In this document: positions 8,161-15,881 of the stretch, one piece after another
Numbering within the stretch: position 1 is the first letter of the stretch
Layout: each line of letters opens with the position of its first letter
Translations under genes and position numbers: made by a program
Assembly: GCA_965229005.1 (NCBI GenBank)
Contig: CBDDIP010000001.1
Location: forward strand, 186,001-250,000
DNA: 64,000 bases
Source of the DNA: CBDDIP01 sp965229005
Lineage (GTDB): Bacteria; Actinomycetota; Acidimicrobiia; Acidimicrobiales; Ilumatobacteraceae
Direction of reading: 5' to 3'
Notes under the pieces: generated by a model
Database searches by the model: none
What the model saw: the letters and a program-made list of their open reading frames with translations, nothing else
Told to the model about the DNA's origin: nothing

Positions 8161-9564
8161 ATGATCATCGGCACGCAGCCTCCTGCGGATGCGCTGGTCC
8201 TCTTCGGGGCGACGGGCGATCTCGCCAAGCGCAAGCTGTTCCCGGCGCTGTATGCGCTGGAGCACCGCGGCAAGCTCAACGTCCCCGTCATCGGCGTGGC
8301 CCGCAGCGACTGGACGGATGCCGCGTTCTGCGAGCACGCCCACGACGCGATCATCTCCGCCATCCCCAACGCCGCTGCGGCCACGATCGACTCGCTGCTC
8401 AAGCGGCTCGACCTGATCCAGGGTGACTACGGCGACGCGGCGACGTGGCAGTCGCTCGCCGACACCCTCGAGAAGCACCACAGCAGCACGGCCGTGTTCT
8501 ACATGGCGATCCCACCGACGATGTTCCCCACGGTGGCCGAGTCGCTGGCCTCGGTCGGTCTCAACGAACGTGGCCGCATCGTGGTCGAGAAGCCGTTCGG
8601 CCGCGACCTCGACAGCGCCCGCGAGCTGAACGTCACGCTGCACTCGGTGTTCCCCGAGGAGCGCATCTTCCGCATCGATCACTACCTCGGCAAGGAGAGC
8701 GTCGAGGACCTGTTGGTGTTCCGATTCTCCAACACGTTGCTGGAGCCCGTGTGGAACCGCAACTACGTCCGCAGCGTGCAGATCACGATGAGCGAGACGA
8801 TCGGTGTCGAGGGACGCGGCTCGTTCTACGACAGCGTCGGCACGATCCGCGACGTGCTGCAGAACCACCTCCTGCAGACGGCAGCGCTGGTGGCGATGGA
8901 GCCGCCCGTCGGGCCGGATTCGAGCTACCTGCAGGACGAGAAGGCCAAGGTGTTCGCGGCGATGCGCCCGATCGACCCGTCGGCGATGGTGCGCGGCCAG
9001 TACGTCGGCTATCGCGACGAGCCGGGCGTCGCGGCCGACTCGACGGTGGACACGTTCGCCGCCGTTCGGTTGGAGATCGACTCGTGGCGCTGGGCCGGCG
9101 TGCCGTGGTACGTCCGCTGCGGCAAAGCGTTGGCGGTCAACGCCACCGAAGTGGTGGTCGAGTTCCGCGAGCCGCCGAGCCTGCTGTTCGACGAGGCGGG
9201 TGGCCCGACGCCGGAGCGCAACCTCGTTCGCTTCCGTCTCGGCAAGAACGACGGCGTCACGTTCACGCTGCAGGCCAAGACGCCGGGCCAACACCTCGAC
9301 AGTCAGAACGTCGACGTCGCCGTCGACTTCGCGGCAGCGCTCGGCGAGCGCCAGGAGGCCTACGAGCGGCTCCTGGACGACGCCATCGCCGGTCAGCCGC
9401 GCCGCTTCGCTCGTGAGGACGTCGTCGAGCAGAGCTGGCGAGTCGTGCAGCCTGCGCTCGACAACCCGGGCCCGGTGCACCCCTACTTCCGCGGCTCGTG
9501 GGGCCCCGCCGAAGCCGAGAAGATCCTCTGCGGCGACCACTGGTTCACCCCCTCCGCCAACTGA
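8161..9564 (+). CDS. zwf: glucose-6-phosphate 1-dehydrogenase
   Basis: First enzyme of the oxidative pentose phosphate pathway; oxidises glucose 6-phosphate to 6-phosphogluconolactone. The dinucleotide site GATGDLAKRKL is at residues 16-26, the substrate-binding and catalytic signature RIDHYLGKE at 171-179, and the C-terminal half matches the family through the PYFRGSWGPAEAE end. Length (467 residues from ATG 8161) is normal. ATG 8161 directly follows the gnd stop. A lactonase gene is not present nearby. Confidence 0.95.
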   Translation: MIIGTQPPADALVLFGATGDLAKRKLFPALYALEHRGKLNVPVIGVARSDWTDAAFCEHAHDAIISAIPNAAAATIDSLLKRLDLIQGDYGDAATWQSLADTLEKHHSSTAVFYMAIPPTMFPTVAESLASVGLNERGRIVVEKPFGRDLDSARELNVTLHSVFPEERIFRIDHYLGKESVEDLLVFRFSNTLLEPVWNRNYVRSVQITMSETIGVEGRGSFYDSVGTIRDVLQNHLLQTAALVAMEPPVGPDSSYLQDEKAKVFAAMRPIDPSAMVRGQYVGYRDEPGVAADSTVDTFAAVRLEIDSWRWAGVPWYVRCGKALAVNATEVVVEFREPPSLLFDEAGGPTPERNLVRFRLGKNDGVTFTLQAKTPGQHLDSQNVDVAVDFAAALGERQEAYERLLDDAIAGQPRRFAREDVVEQSWRVVQPALDNPGPVHPYFRGSWGPAEAEKILCGDHWFTPSAN

Positions 9565-9924
9565 CAGACCTGGATGTCCGAGCGCGGCACAATGCCGAGA
9601 CGTTCGACCACGCGCTCATATCCGCCCTCCGGCCGGAAGCCGAACCTGGTCCGTCCCTTGGCCGTCGTGACGAGGAGCAGCTCGTGACCACGGAACTTCC
9701 TCGATCTCGAACGACAGGATCGACGACAGCGGGATCTCGCGCCACCCCATGACGGTCGTACCTGCGAGCGAGGACACCGAAAGCACGATCAATGGTCGTC
9801 GCCTCAACCAGAGCGGAATGGCGAACCGGAACATCACGGCGGCGAAGGCGAGGAGGACCAGCGCTGCAGCGATTCGTTCTGCGTCGGTGTCGATCCAGGC
9901 CCACCTTCCGGCGCTCTTCTTCAT
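9483..9924 (-). pseudogene. frameshifted small PH-like membrane protein gene
   Basis: From ATG 9924 the frame encodes a membrane segment (ALVLLAFAAVMFRFAIPLW), then a short beta-rich stretch (RPLIVLSVSSLAGTTVMGWREIP) typical of small bacterial PH-like membrane proteins. After codon GTT near 9694 that frame becomes Arg/Pro/Gly noise and stops at 9616. A neighbouring frame resumes sensible protein (GHELLLVTTAKGRTRFGF, then EGGYERVVERLGI) from about 9689 and stops at 9483. Removing one C at 9691-9693 would rejoin the two halves as EVRGHELLLV. The restored gene would overlap the 3' end of zwf tail to tail. A sequencing error is as likely as true decay. Confidence 0.6.
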
Positions 9925-9972
9925 CACGATCGAAAGGCCCGCGGCCGGTCAAGCGACCGTCGATGTCAGAAA

Positions 9973-10015
9973 CTGGATGTCTCTCACGCGGCTCTGCCGC
10001 GCGTCAGACATCCAG
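9973..10015 (-). terminator. hairpin downstream of B12 importer ATPase gene
   Basis: Perfect 10-bp inverted repeat CTGGATGTCT / AGACATCCAG (9973-9982 and 10006-10015) enclosing a second GCGGC / GCCGC stem. It begins 8 nt past the stop codon of the minus-strand ATPase gene. There is no clear U-tract. Probably the end of the btuFCD-like transcript. Confidence 0.55.
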
Positions 10016-10023
10016 AAGCTCGG

Positions 10024-10803
10024 TCAGTCGGTTGAGCGCTTCGGGACGACGACGACGGTGCCGTCGGGTTCGTGGAGGACTCGAACGCTGACGCCGTAGA
10101 ACTCGCTGAGCGTCTCGGCGCGTAGCACGGATGCAGCATCGCCGGTGGCGACGACGTGGCCCTGGTGGAGCAGCGCCAAGCGGTCGCTGTACAAGCCGGC
10201 GAGAGTGAGGTCGTGCATCGCCGACACGACGGTGAGCCCGTGCTCGTGGCGCAACTTGTCCACCAGTTCCAGCGCCTGCTGCTGGTGACCGATGTCCAAC
10301 GCGCTGGTCGGTTCGTCGAGCAGCAGCACCGGTGCTTCCTGCACCAACGCGCGGGCGATCACCAGACGTTGGCGCTCACCACCGCTGAGCGTGCTGATCA
10401 TCCGGTCCGCGAAGTCGCTCAGGTCGAGCCGTCGCAGCACGTCGTGGACGAGCGCTCGATCGTGCTTGGTCTCGGTGCCGAAGTAGGAGATGTACGGGTT
10501 GCGCCCGAGGAGCGCGTACTCGAAGGAGGTCATCGCCTCGGGGAGCATCGGCTCCTGAGCGACGTAGGCCACGAGCGCGGCTCGGCGCGTCGTCGAGCGC
10601 AGGCCGATCGGCGCGCCATCCACGCTGATGGTGCCGGTGTGTGTGACGAGCCCGGCGACGGCGCGCAGCACGCTCGACTTGCCGGCGCCGTTCGGACCGA
10701 TCAGGCACAGCCACTCGCCGGGGCGCACCGTGTCCGTGAAGCCGGCGACGGCGACGTTGTTGCGATACGCCACCCGCACGGCGTCGAACGAGAGCGAGCT
10801 CAT
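10024..10803 (-). CDS. btuD: ABC transporter ATP-binding protein, BtuD/FecE family
   Basis: ATPase of a type II importer, 259 residues. Walker A is GPNGAGKSS near residue 36, the signature is LSGGERQRLVIARAL, Walker B is VLLLDEPTSALD, and the switch histidine lies in SAMHDLTLAGLYSDR. The family covers cobalamin, heme and ferric siderophore transport. The cobalamin assignment rests on context: the gene is third in an operon behind a cobalamin riboswitch and next to cobalamin salvage genes. Its ATG overlaps the permease stop by 4 nt. Confidence 0.85.
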   Translation of the reverse strand: MSSLSFDAVRVAYRNNVAVAGFTDTVRPGEWLCLIGPNGAGKSSVLRAVAGLVTHTGTISVDGAPIGLRSTTRRAALVAYVAQEPMLPEAMTSFEYALLGRNPYISYFGTETKHDRALVHDVLRRLDLSDFADRMISTLSGGERQRLVIARALVQEAPVLLLDEPTSALDIGHQQQALELVDKLRHEHGLTVVSAMHDLTLAGLYSDRLALLHQGHVVATGDAASVLRAETLSEFYGVSVRVLHEPDGTVVVVPKRSTD

Positions 10804-11786
10804 CGGGTGGCCGATCGCGTCCGCAGCAGGAGGATGAAGAACGGCGCCCCGAAGAAGGCGGTGACGACACCGATGGGCGTCTCGCCGCCCGCGCTGAGCA
10901 TCCGCGCCGGGATGTCGGCAAGGACGAGGAACGCGGCACCGAGCAGCAGGCTGAGCGGTAACACGCGGCGATAGGAGAACCCGGCCATGAGGCGGACGCA
11001 GTGCGGCACGATGATGCCGACGAATCCGATCAGACCGCTGACACTGACCACGGCGGCCGTGCCGATCGTCGCCGCCAGCACCACCACCAGGCGGACGCGT
11101 CCGACGTTGGTGCCGAGCGTGGTGGCCTCATCGTCGCCGACGCGCAGCACGTCGAGGTGGCGTCGATGGGCAAGGAGCACGATCGACGACACCAGCACGT
11201 ACGGCAGCACGAGACGGACGTCGCTCCAACTGGCAGTCGTCAGGCGCCCGAGGATCCAGGTGTAGACCTCCTTGATCACGTCCGTGTTGCGCTGCAGCAC
11301 GAACGACTGGATCGCGGTCATCAAGGACGTCACGGCCACGCCCGCGAGCACCAGCGACACGCTGTTGCGCGCCGCACCGAACGACGCGCCCGCGAGGTAC
11401 GTGATCCCCACCGCGACCAACCCGCCGACGAACGACACTGCCGGCAGCGGATCGATCGGCCAACCGCTGGTGGACGTCCGCCCGGCCGCGAACACGATGG
11501 TCGCGCCGAGCCCTGCGCCGGCGGCGACGCCGAGCAGGTACGGATCGACGAGGCGATTGCGGAAGACGCCCTGGAAGCTGGCGCCAGAGAGCGACAACGT
11601 CGAGCCGACCAGCGCGGCCAGCACGACGCGGGGCATGCGGATGTGCCAGATGATCTTCCAGTTGGCCGACGACACCGTGCCCGCCGGGCCGATCATCACC
11701 CCGGCCACGACCGCGCCCGCCAACAGCAAGATGGCGGCGGGGATCCACCACCAACCTGCTGTTCGCTGCGGCGCAGTCGTGAGCAC
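10800..11786 (-). CDS. btuC: FecCD-family permease, probable vitamin B12 importer
   Basis: Polytopic inner-membrane subunit (328 residues, about ten hydrophobic segments) of the BtuC/FecCD family. Characteristic stretches are RMPRVVLAALVGSTLSLSGASFQGVFRNRLVDPYLLGV near the N terminus and GLIGFVGIIVPHCVRLM towards the C terminus. GTG 11786 is chosen, 14 nt after the stop of the binding-protein gene, since the longer frame upstream would read through that gene. Together with the binding protein and ATPase it makes a complete importer, and the riboswitch upstream identifies the likely substrate as a corrinoid. Confidence 0.85.
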   Translation of the reverse strand: MLTTAPQRTAGWWWIPAAILLLAGAVVAGVMIGPAGTVSSANWKIIWHIRMPRVVLAALVGSTLSLSGASFQGVFRNRLVDPYLLGVAAGAGLGATIVFAAGRTSTSGWPIDPLPAVSFVGGLVAVGITYLAGASFGAARNSVSLVLAGVAVTSLMTAIQSFVLQRNTDVIKEVYTWILGRLTTASWSDVRLVLPYVLVSSIVLLAHRRHLDVLRVGDDEATTLGTNVGRVRLVVVLAATIGTAAVVSVSGLIGFVGIIVPHCVRLMAGFSYRRVLPLSLLLGAAFLVLADIPARMLSAGGETPIGVVTAFFGAPFFILLLRTRSATR

Positions 11787-11800
11787 GGGGTTCCCGTCGA

Positions 11801-12769
11801 TCAGACCGGTGCGACCGGCAGCTTGTTCAACGTGTCGGCGATCGCCTGCACGTAGTCGACGATGCGCGGCCCCCATCGAGAGGCGATGTCGTCGTCGATC
11901 GCGACCACGCCGTCGCTCTTCACCGCGGCGATGTCGCCCCACCCGTCGCGAGCGGCCACGGTCGCCGGGTCCTGCTGGCAGCACTTGCCGTCAGCGAGGA
12001 AGATCAACGCCGGATCTTGGCTGATGATGAACTCGGCGGACAGCTGCGGGTAGTCGTTGCCGGCCTCCGCTGTGTCGGCGATGTTCTGCATGCCGAAGAG
12101 CCCGTACACCTTGCCGATGAAGGTGTTGGACGTGGCGCTGTAGAAGTCCGGCGACAGCTCGTGGTAGTAGGAGATCGGGGAGTCGAAGGTCGGTGCGCTG
12201 GCGACGGCGGCCTCGACGCCGGTCTGGATCTGGCTGACCACCTCAGCCGCCTCGGCGATGTGACCGGTGGTCGCACCGAGTTGCTCGATCTGCGTGTAGA
12301 TGTCGTCGAACGTGGTCGCTGACGGTCCGGACCACACCGTGATGCCCAACGCGCCGAGCTGGCCGGTGAGGTCGTTGAAGTCGTCGCCGATCACGACGAG
12401 GTCGGGCTCGAGCGCGGCGATCGCCTCGACGTTCGGCTCGAAGCCGGACAGGTCGTGCGGCTTGTCGAGCGCTTCGGCCGGGAAGTTGGACTGGTCGTCG
12501 ATGGCGATGATCTGATCGCCGGCGCCGATGGCGAACAGCATCTCGGTGCCGGTCGGCGACAGGCTGACGATCTTCGTCGGCACATCGCCGGGGTCGGTTG
12601 CCGGTGTCGTGCCGGCCGGGTCGGTGACGGGCACCGTGTCCGCCGTCGTGTCCGGGGTCGTGACCGGGACGGTGACGGGTGGATTGGTGCCGACACCTTC
12701 CTCGTCACTGCCGCACGCGGCGAGCAGGAAGATCGACGCGCTGAGCGCGGCGACGAGCTGACGCTTCAT
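11801..12769 (-). CDS. btuF: corrinoid-binding lipoprotein, BtuF-like
   Basis: Extracellular solute-binding protein, 322 residues, anchored as a lipoprotein: the signal is MKRQLVAALSASIFLLAACGS with lipobox LLAAC. A Thr/Pro/Val-rich linker (about residues 25-60) leads to the BtuF/FecB-type fold, starting with TKIVSLSPTGTEMLFAIGAGDQIIAID. The translation start has a strong Shine-Dalgarno (GGAGGA, 5 nt spacing) buried in a hairpin, and a cobalamin riboswitch lies further upstream. It is the first gene of a three-gene importer operon. A heme or siderophore substrate is formally possible but the riboswitch argues for B12. Confidence 0.88.
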   Translation of the reverse strand: MKRQLVAALSASIFLLAACGSDEEGVGTNPPVTVPVTTPDTTADTVPVTDPAGTTPATDPGDVPTKIVSLSPTGTEMLFAIGAGDQIIAIDDQSNFPAEALDKPHDLSGFEPNVEAIAALEPDLVVIGDDFNDLTGQLGALGITVWSGPSATTFDDIYTQIEQLGATTGHIAEAAEVVSQIQTGVEAAVASAPTFDSPISYYHELSPDFYSATSNTFIGKVYGLFGMQNIADTAEAGNDYPQLSAEFIISQDPALIFLADGKCCQQDPATVAARDGWGDIAAVKSDGVVAIDDDIASRWGPRIVDYVQAIADTLNKLPVAPV

Positions 12770-12774
12770 GAAAA

Positions 12775-12794
12775 TCCTCCATGTGGATGGAGGA
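12775..12794 (-). promoter_or_regulatory. Shine-Dalgarno-sequestering hairpin
   Basis: On the minus strand TCCTCCAT and ATGGAGGA form a perfect 8-bp stem with a 4-nt loop. The downstream arm contains GGAGGA, which sits 5 nt before the btuF-like ATG. Closing this stem would hide the ribosome site, so it is the probable expression platform of the riboswitch. Confidence 0.65.
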
Positions 12795-12854
12795 CAAGTG
12801 AGGAGCCGGCGGCAGCACCGCCGCGAACCGCCCTTGCCTCGAGGGTCTGTGTTT

Positions 12855-12985
12855 CGCGCACAGGAGGGAGGCGACCGGGCTCGCCGAGCGACGAGGACAT
12901 CGTGCTCGGACCACCGTTGCGGGACAGCGTCGGGTTCTCACCGACTTCGCTCCGTACCGTGCGTTCGGCGAACCGAACGAGACGA
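12855..12985 (-). ncRNA. cobalamin riboswitch
   Basis: Reading the minus strand, a GGTGAGAA segment is followed by CCGACGCTGTCCCGCAACGG (complement of about 12915-12935) and then by a B12-box-like GAGCCCGGTCGCCT segment (complement of about 12869-12882). The CGCTGTCCCGCAAC core and the AGCC-GG-GCC(T) box are the hallmarks of the adenosylcobalamin riboswitch. It is oriented towards the btuF-like gene at 12769, about 90 nt downstream. The ends given are approximate. Confidence 0.85.
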
Positions 12986-13003
12986 CGTTACTCGACCCGT
13001 GCG

Positions 13004-13009
13004 TATGCT
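13004..13009 (+). promoter_or_regulatory. -10-like element upstream of cobO
   Basis: TATGCT ends 8 nt before the cobO ATG, implying a leaderless or nearly leaderless transcript for the cob operon. The riboswitch in this intergenic region faces the other way. Confidence 0.5.
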
Positions 13010-13017
13010 CCCAGCCG

Positions 13018-13605
13018 ATGAGCCCCGACCCGCCGACCGATAGCACCCAACCCCTGGTCGAGGATCCGCGGCCGCGCGGCCTGCAGCGGGCGGACTCGCT
13101 GCTGCTGGTCAACACCGGCGACGGCAAGGGCAAGAGCAGTGCCGCCTTCGGCGTGATGCTGCGTTCGGTGGCGATGGGCTGGAAGGTCGCCGTGCTGCAG
13201 TTCATCAAGAGCGGCGACTGGAAGGTCGGCGAGGAGAAGATCGGCCGCCAGCTCGGCGTCGAGTGGCATGCGCTCGGCGAGGGCTTCACGTGGGACACGC
13301 AGAACCCGGATCACGATCGCGAGGTCGCCGGCAAGGCGTGGGCCACCGCTGCCGCTGTGCTGGCCGCGGGCGAGCACCGATTGGTGATCCTCGACGAGCT
13401 GACCTACATGTGCACGTGGGGGTGGATCTCCACCGACGAGGTCGTCGCCGCGCTCAGCGCGCGGCCGCACGACATGAACGTGATCGTCACCGGTCGCGAC
13501 TGCCCGCAGGCGATCATCGACATCGCCGACACGGTGACCGAGATGCGCAAGGTCAAGCACGCGTACGACCAAGGCATCACCGCCAAGAAGGGCATCGAGT
13601 ACTGA
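13018..13605 (+). CDS. cobO: corrinoid adenosyltransferase (CobO/CobA family)
   Basis: Transfers the adenosyl group of ATP to cob(I)alamin or cob(I)inamide. Residues about 33-45 hold the P-loop-like NTGDGKGKSSAAFG motif. The family stretch AVLQFIKSGDWKVGEE and the conserved RDCPQAIIDIADTVTEMRKVKHAYDQGI end are present. Length (195 residues) is normal. First gene of a tight cobO-cobU-cobT-cobS operon: its TGA overlaps the next ATG by one base. Confidence 0.93.
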   Translation: MSPDPPTDSTQPLVEDPRPRGLQRADSLLLVNTGDGKGKSSAAFGVMLRSVAMGWKVAVLQFIKSGDWKVGEEKIGRQLGVEWHALGEGFTWDTQNPDHDREVAGKAWATAAAVLAAGEHRLVILDELTYMCTWGWISTDEVVAALSARPHDMNVIVTGRDCPQAIIDIADTVTEMRKVKHAYDQGITAKKGIEY

Positions 13606-14129
13606 TGGCGTTGACGTTGCTGCTGGGCGGCGCCCGCAGCGGCAAGTCGACCCTGGCGGTGGAGCTGGGCAACCGGCACGACGGCGACGTGTGCTTCATC
13701 GCCACCGCCGAGCCGTTCGACGACGACATGCGCGAACGCATCGACCGGCACATCGCCGACCGCCCCTCCTGGCCGACGATCGAGGAGCCGATCGAGCTCG
13801 CGGTCGCCGTTGGTTCAGTCCCCGCTGGCGCGCTCGTCATCGTCGACTGCATCACCGTGTGGTTGGGCAACCTGTTCCACCACCTCGACGATTCAGCACG
13901 TGCGGCTCGAACCGAGGCACTCGTCGACGCACTGTCGGCGCGCACCGATCCCACCGTCGTCATCAGCAACGAGGTCGGCATGGGGCTCGTCTCGGAGCAC
14001 GCGCTCGGTCGACGGTTCACGGACGCGCTGGGCAAGCTCAACACGTCGATCGCGGCGATCGCCGATCGCTCGTTGCTGATCGTCGCCGGCAGAGCACTCC
14101 AGCTGCAGGACCCATGGGAGCTCCGATGA
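13605..14129 (+). CDS. cobU: adenosylcobinamide kinase / adenosylcobinamide-phosphate guanylyltransferase
   Basis: Bifunctional enzyme of the nucleotide-loop pathway: phosphorylates adenosylcobinamide, then transfers GMP to form adenosylcobinamide-GDP. The P-loop GGARSGKSTLA lies at residues 7-17, and the IATAEPFDDDMRERIDRH stretch carries the conserved guanylylation His region. The VDCITVWLGNLF and SNEVGMGLVSEHALGRRFTDALGKLN stretches are classic CobU. Length is 174 residues. The start overlaps the cobO stop by 1 nt and the end overlaps the cobT start by 4 nt. Confidence 0.93.
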   Translation: MALTLLLGGARSGKSTLAVELGNRHDGDVCFIATAEPFDDDMRERIDRHIADRPSWPTIEEPIELAVAVGSVPAGALVIVDCITVWLGNLFHHLDDSARAARTEALVDALSARTDPTVVISNEVGMGLVSEHALGRRFTDALGKLNTSIAAIADRSLLIVAGRALQLQDPWELR

Positions 14130-15118
14130 ACGAGTGGTTGCGAGGTTCGCTTCGAGCACTGCCCAGTGCCGATCTGGTGTCCGGCGACGCGGTGCGTGGG
14201 CGTGCGGCGGAGATCCTCCGCCCGGCTGGCGCGCTCGATCGCCTCGATCGCGTCGCCGCGTGGGTCGCGGAGTGGCAACGCACGGCCCAACCCTCGGTTC
14301 TCCGGCCCGCGGCGCTGATCTTCGCCGCCGACCACGGCGTCGCCGCCGCAGGCGTCAGCAACTACCCCACCGACGTCACCGCTGCCATGCTCGCCGCCTA
14401 TCGCGCCGGGAAGTCGACGATCAGCGCCTTCGCCGCGATCGCCGGGGCCACGGTGGAAGCGATCGACGTCGGCGTCGGTCGGCCGACCGGTGACATCCGA
14501 GTCGAGGCGGCACTCTCCGCCGAGCGATTCGACGAGGCGGTCGCAGCGGGGCGGGCCGCGGTCGAGGCCCTCGACGCCGACCTGCTCGTGCTCGGCGAGA
14601 TGGGCATCGGCAACACCACCGCCGCGGCGGCGATCGCGGCCGCGCTGTCGGGCGACGATGACGTCGACGTGTGGGTCGGCCGCGGCACCGGTGTGGACGA
14701 CGACGGCCTGGCCCGCAAGCGCGAGGCCGTGCGCGCTGCCGTCGCACGCATCGCCGGGACGACCGACCCGCTTGAGGTGCTGCAGGAGGTCGGTGGGGCC
14801 GAGCTCGTGGCCATCACCGCCGCTGTCGTGGCCGCACGCTTGCGCAACCTGCCGGTCGTGCTCGACGGCTACGTGGTCACCGCCGCCGCGCTGCCGTTGT
14901 CGCTCGTCACGGCAGGCGCACTCGACCACTGCCTGATCGGTCACTGCTCCGCCGAGCCTGGTCATCGGATGCTCGTCGAACGCCTCGGCAAGCAGCCGCT
15001 GCTCGACCTGTCGATGCGGCTCGGAGAAGGCTCCGGGGCGATGGCTGCGGTGCCATTGATCGCCATGGCCTGCGTTGGCGTCACCGACGTGCCCACGTTC
15101 GGCGAGTGGTTCGGCTGA
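14126..15118 (+). CDS. cobT: nicotinate-nucleotide--dimethylbenzimidazole phosphoribosyltransferase
   Basis: Makes alpha-ribazole phosphate, the lower ligand precursor of cobalamin, from nicotinate mononucleotide and 5,6-dimethylbenzimidazole. Family landmarks in the 330-residue protein are FAADHGVAAAGVSNYP near residues 69-84, LLVLGEMGIGNTTAAAA (the GEMGIGNTT signature) and LGEGSGAMAAVPLI near the C terminus. It starts at ATG 14126 in an ATGA overlap with cobU. CobS, which uses the activated base, follows 10 nt later. Confidence 0.93.
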   Translation: MNEWLRGSLRALPSADLVSGDAVRGRAAEILRPAGALDRLDRVAAWVAEWQRTAQPSVLRPAALIFAADHGVAAAGVSNYPTDVTAAMLAAYRAGKSTISAFAAIAGATVEAIDVGVGRPTGDIRVEAALSAERFDEAVAAGRAAVEALDADLLVLGEMGIGNTTAAAAIAAALSGDDDVDVWVGRGTGVDDDGLARKREAVRAAVARIAGTTDPLEVLQEVGGAELVAITAAVVAARLRNLPVVLDGYVVTAAALPLSLVTAGALDHCLIGHCSAEPGHRMLVERLGKQPLLDLSMRLGEGSGAMAAVPLIAMACVGVTDVPTFGEWFG

Positions 15119-15128
15119 GCTGAGCCAC

Positions 15129-15878
15129 ATGGGCCTGCTCGCCGCGATCCAGTTCCTGACCCGCATCCCGGTGCGGTTGCGTCGCGAGCCGTCGCTGGCC
15201 GGCGCCGCGCCGTGGTTCCCGCTCGCCGGAGTGCTGATCGGCGCGGCAGTCGGCGGCATCGGCGCAGGGCTCTGGCACGTCGTCCCGCCGCTCGTCGCCG
15301 CCGCGGTGGCCGTTGCGCTCGGCGTGCTGATCACCGGAGCGTTCCACGAGGACGGGTTGGCCGACGTCGCCGACGCGTTCGGTGGTGGGTGGACGGTCGA
15401 GCGCCGGCTGGAGATCCTGAAGGACCCGCGGCACGGCTCGTACGGCGTCGCTGCGATGTGCGCATCGATCGTCATCCGCGTCGTGTGCCTCGGCTCGATG
15501 CCCGGGCCCGGCGTGCTGCTCGGCTCCGCGATCGCCGCGCACGCGGTGGGGCGTGCGGCCGTGGTCGCGTTGATGGCGACGCAACCGATCGCCACCGCCG
15601 ACGGCCTCGGCGCCGGCTACGCCCGCGGGCTCTCGCGCCCGACGGCATGGCTCGGCATCGCCGCCGGCATCGGCCTGTCGGCCATCGCCATCGGCTGGTG
15701 GATCGGCCCCGTCGTCGCCACGGCACTCGTCGGCGCGGCGGCGGTCGCCTGGCTCGCCCACCGCAAGATCGGCGGCATCACCGGCGACGTCCTCGGCGCC
15801 TGCGAGCAAGTCGTCGAGTGCCTCGCCCTCGTCGTGCTCACCGGCCTCGCCACCCACCACCAGCTCTGGTGGCGCTAG
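15129..15878 (+). CDS. cobS: adenosylcobinamide-GDP ribazoletransferase (cobalamin synthase)
   Basis: Integral membrane enzyme joining adenosylcobinamide-GDP to alpha-ribazole (phosphate). It has a typical N terminus (LLAAIQFLTRIPV), the metal-binding motif HEDGLADVADAFGGGW with its acidic residues, and the LEILKDPRHGSYG stretch, followed by several hydrophobic segments; 249 residues. ATG 15129 starts exactly at the family N terminus. Last gene of the cob operon; it ends 3 nt from the convergent aminotransferase gene. Confidence 0.93.
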   Translation: MGLLAAIQFLTRIPVRLRREPSLAGAAPWFPLAGVLIGAAVGGIGAGLWHVVPPLVAAAVAVALGVLITGAFHEDGLADVADAFGGGWTVERRLEILKDPRHGSYGVAAMCASIVIRVVCLGSMPGPGVLLGSAIAAHAVGRAAVVALMATQPIATADGLGAGYARGLSRPTAWLGIAAGIGLSAIAIGWWIGPVVATALVGAAAVAWLAHRKIGGITGDVLGACEQVVECLALVVLTGLATHHQLWWR

Positions 15879-15881
15879 CCC

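Noticed and set aside
8065..9540. 491-residue minus-strand open frame
   Set aside because: Antisense shadow of zwf with Arg/His/Val-rich low-information protein; zwf motifs are unambiguous on the plus strand.
9973..10015. Insertion-sequence end
   Set aside because: The inverted repeat is short-range (one hairpin), with no transposase or target duplication.
12855..12985. Riboswitch controlling the cob operon
   Set aside because: The conserved core and B12-box-like segment read correctly only on the minus strand, towards the importer genes; cobO has its own -10 element 8 nt before the ATG.
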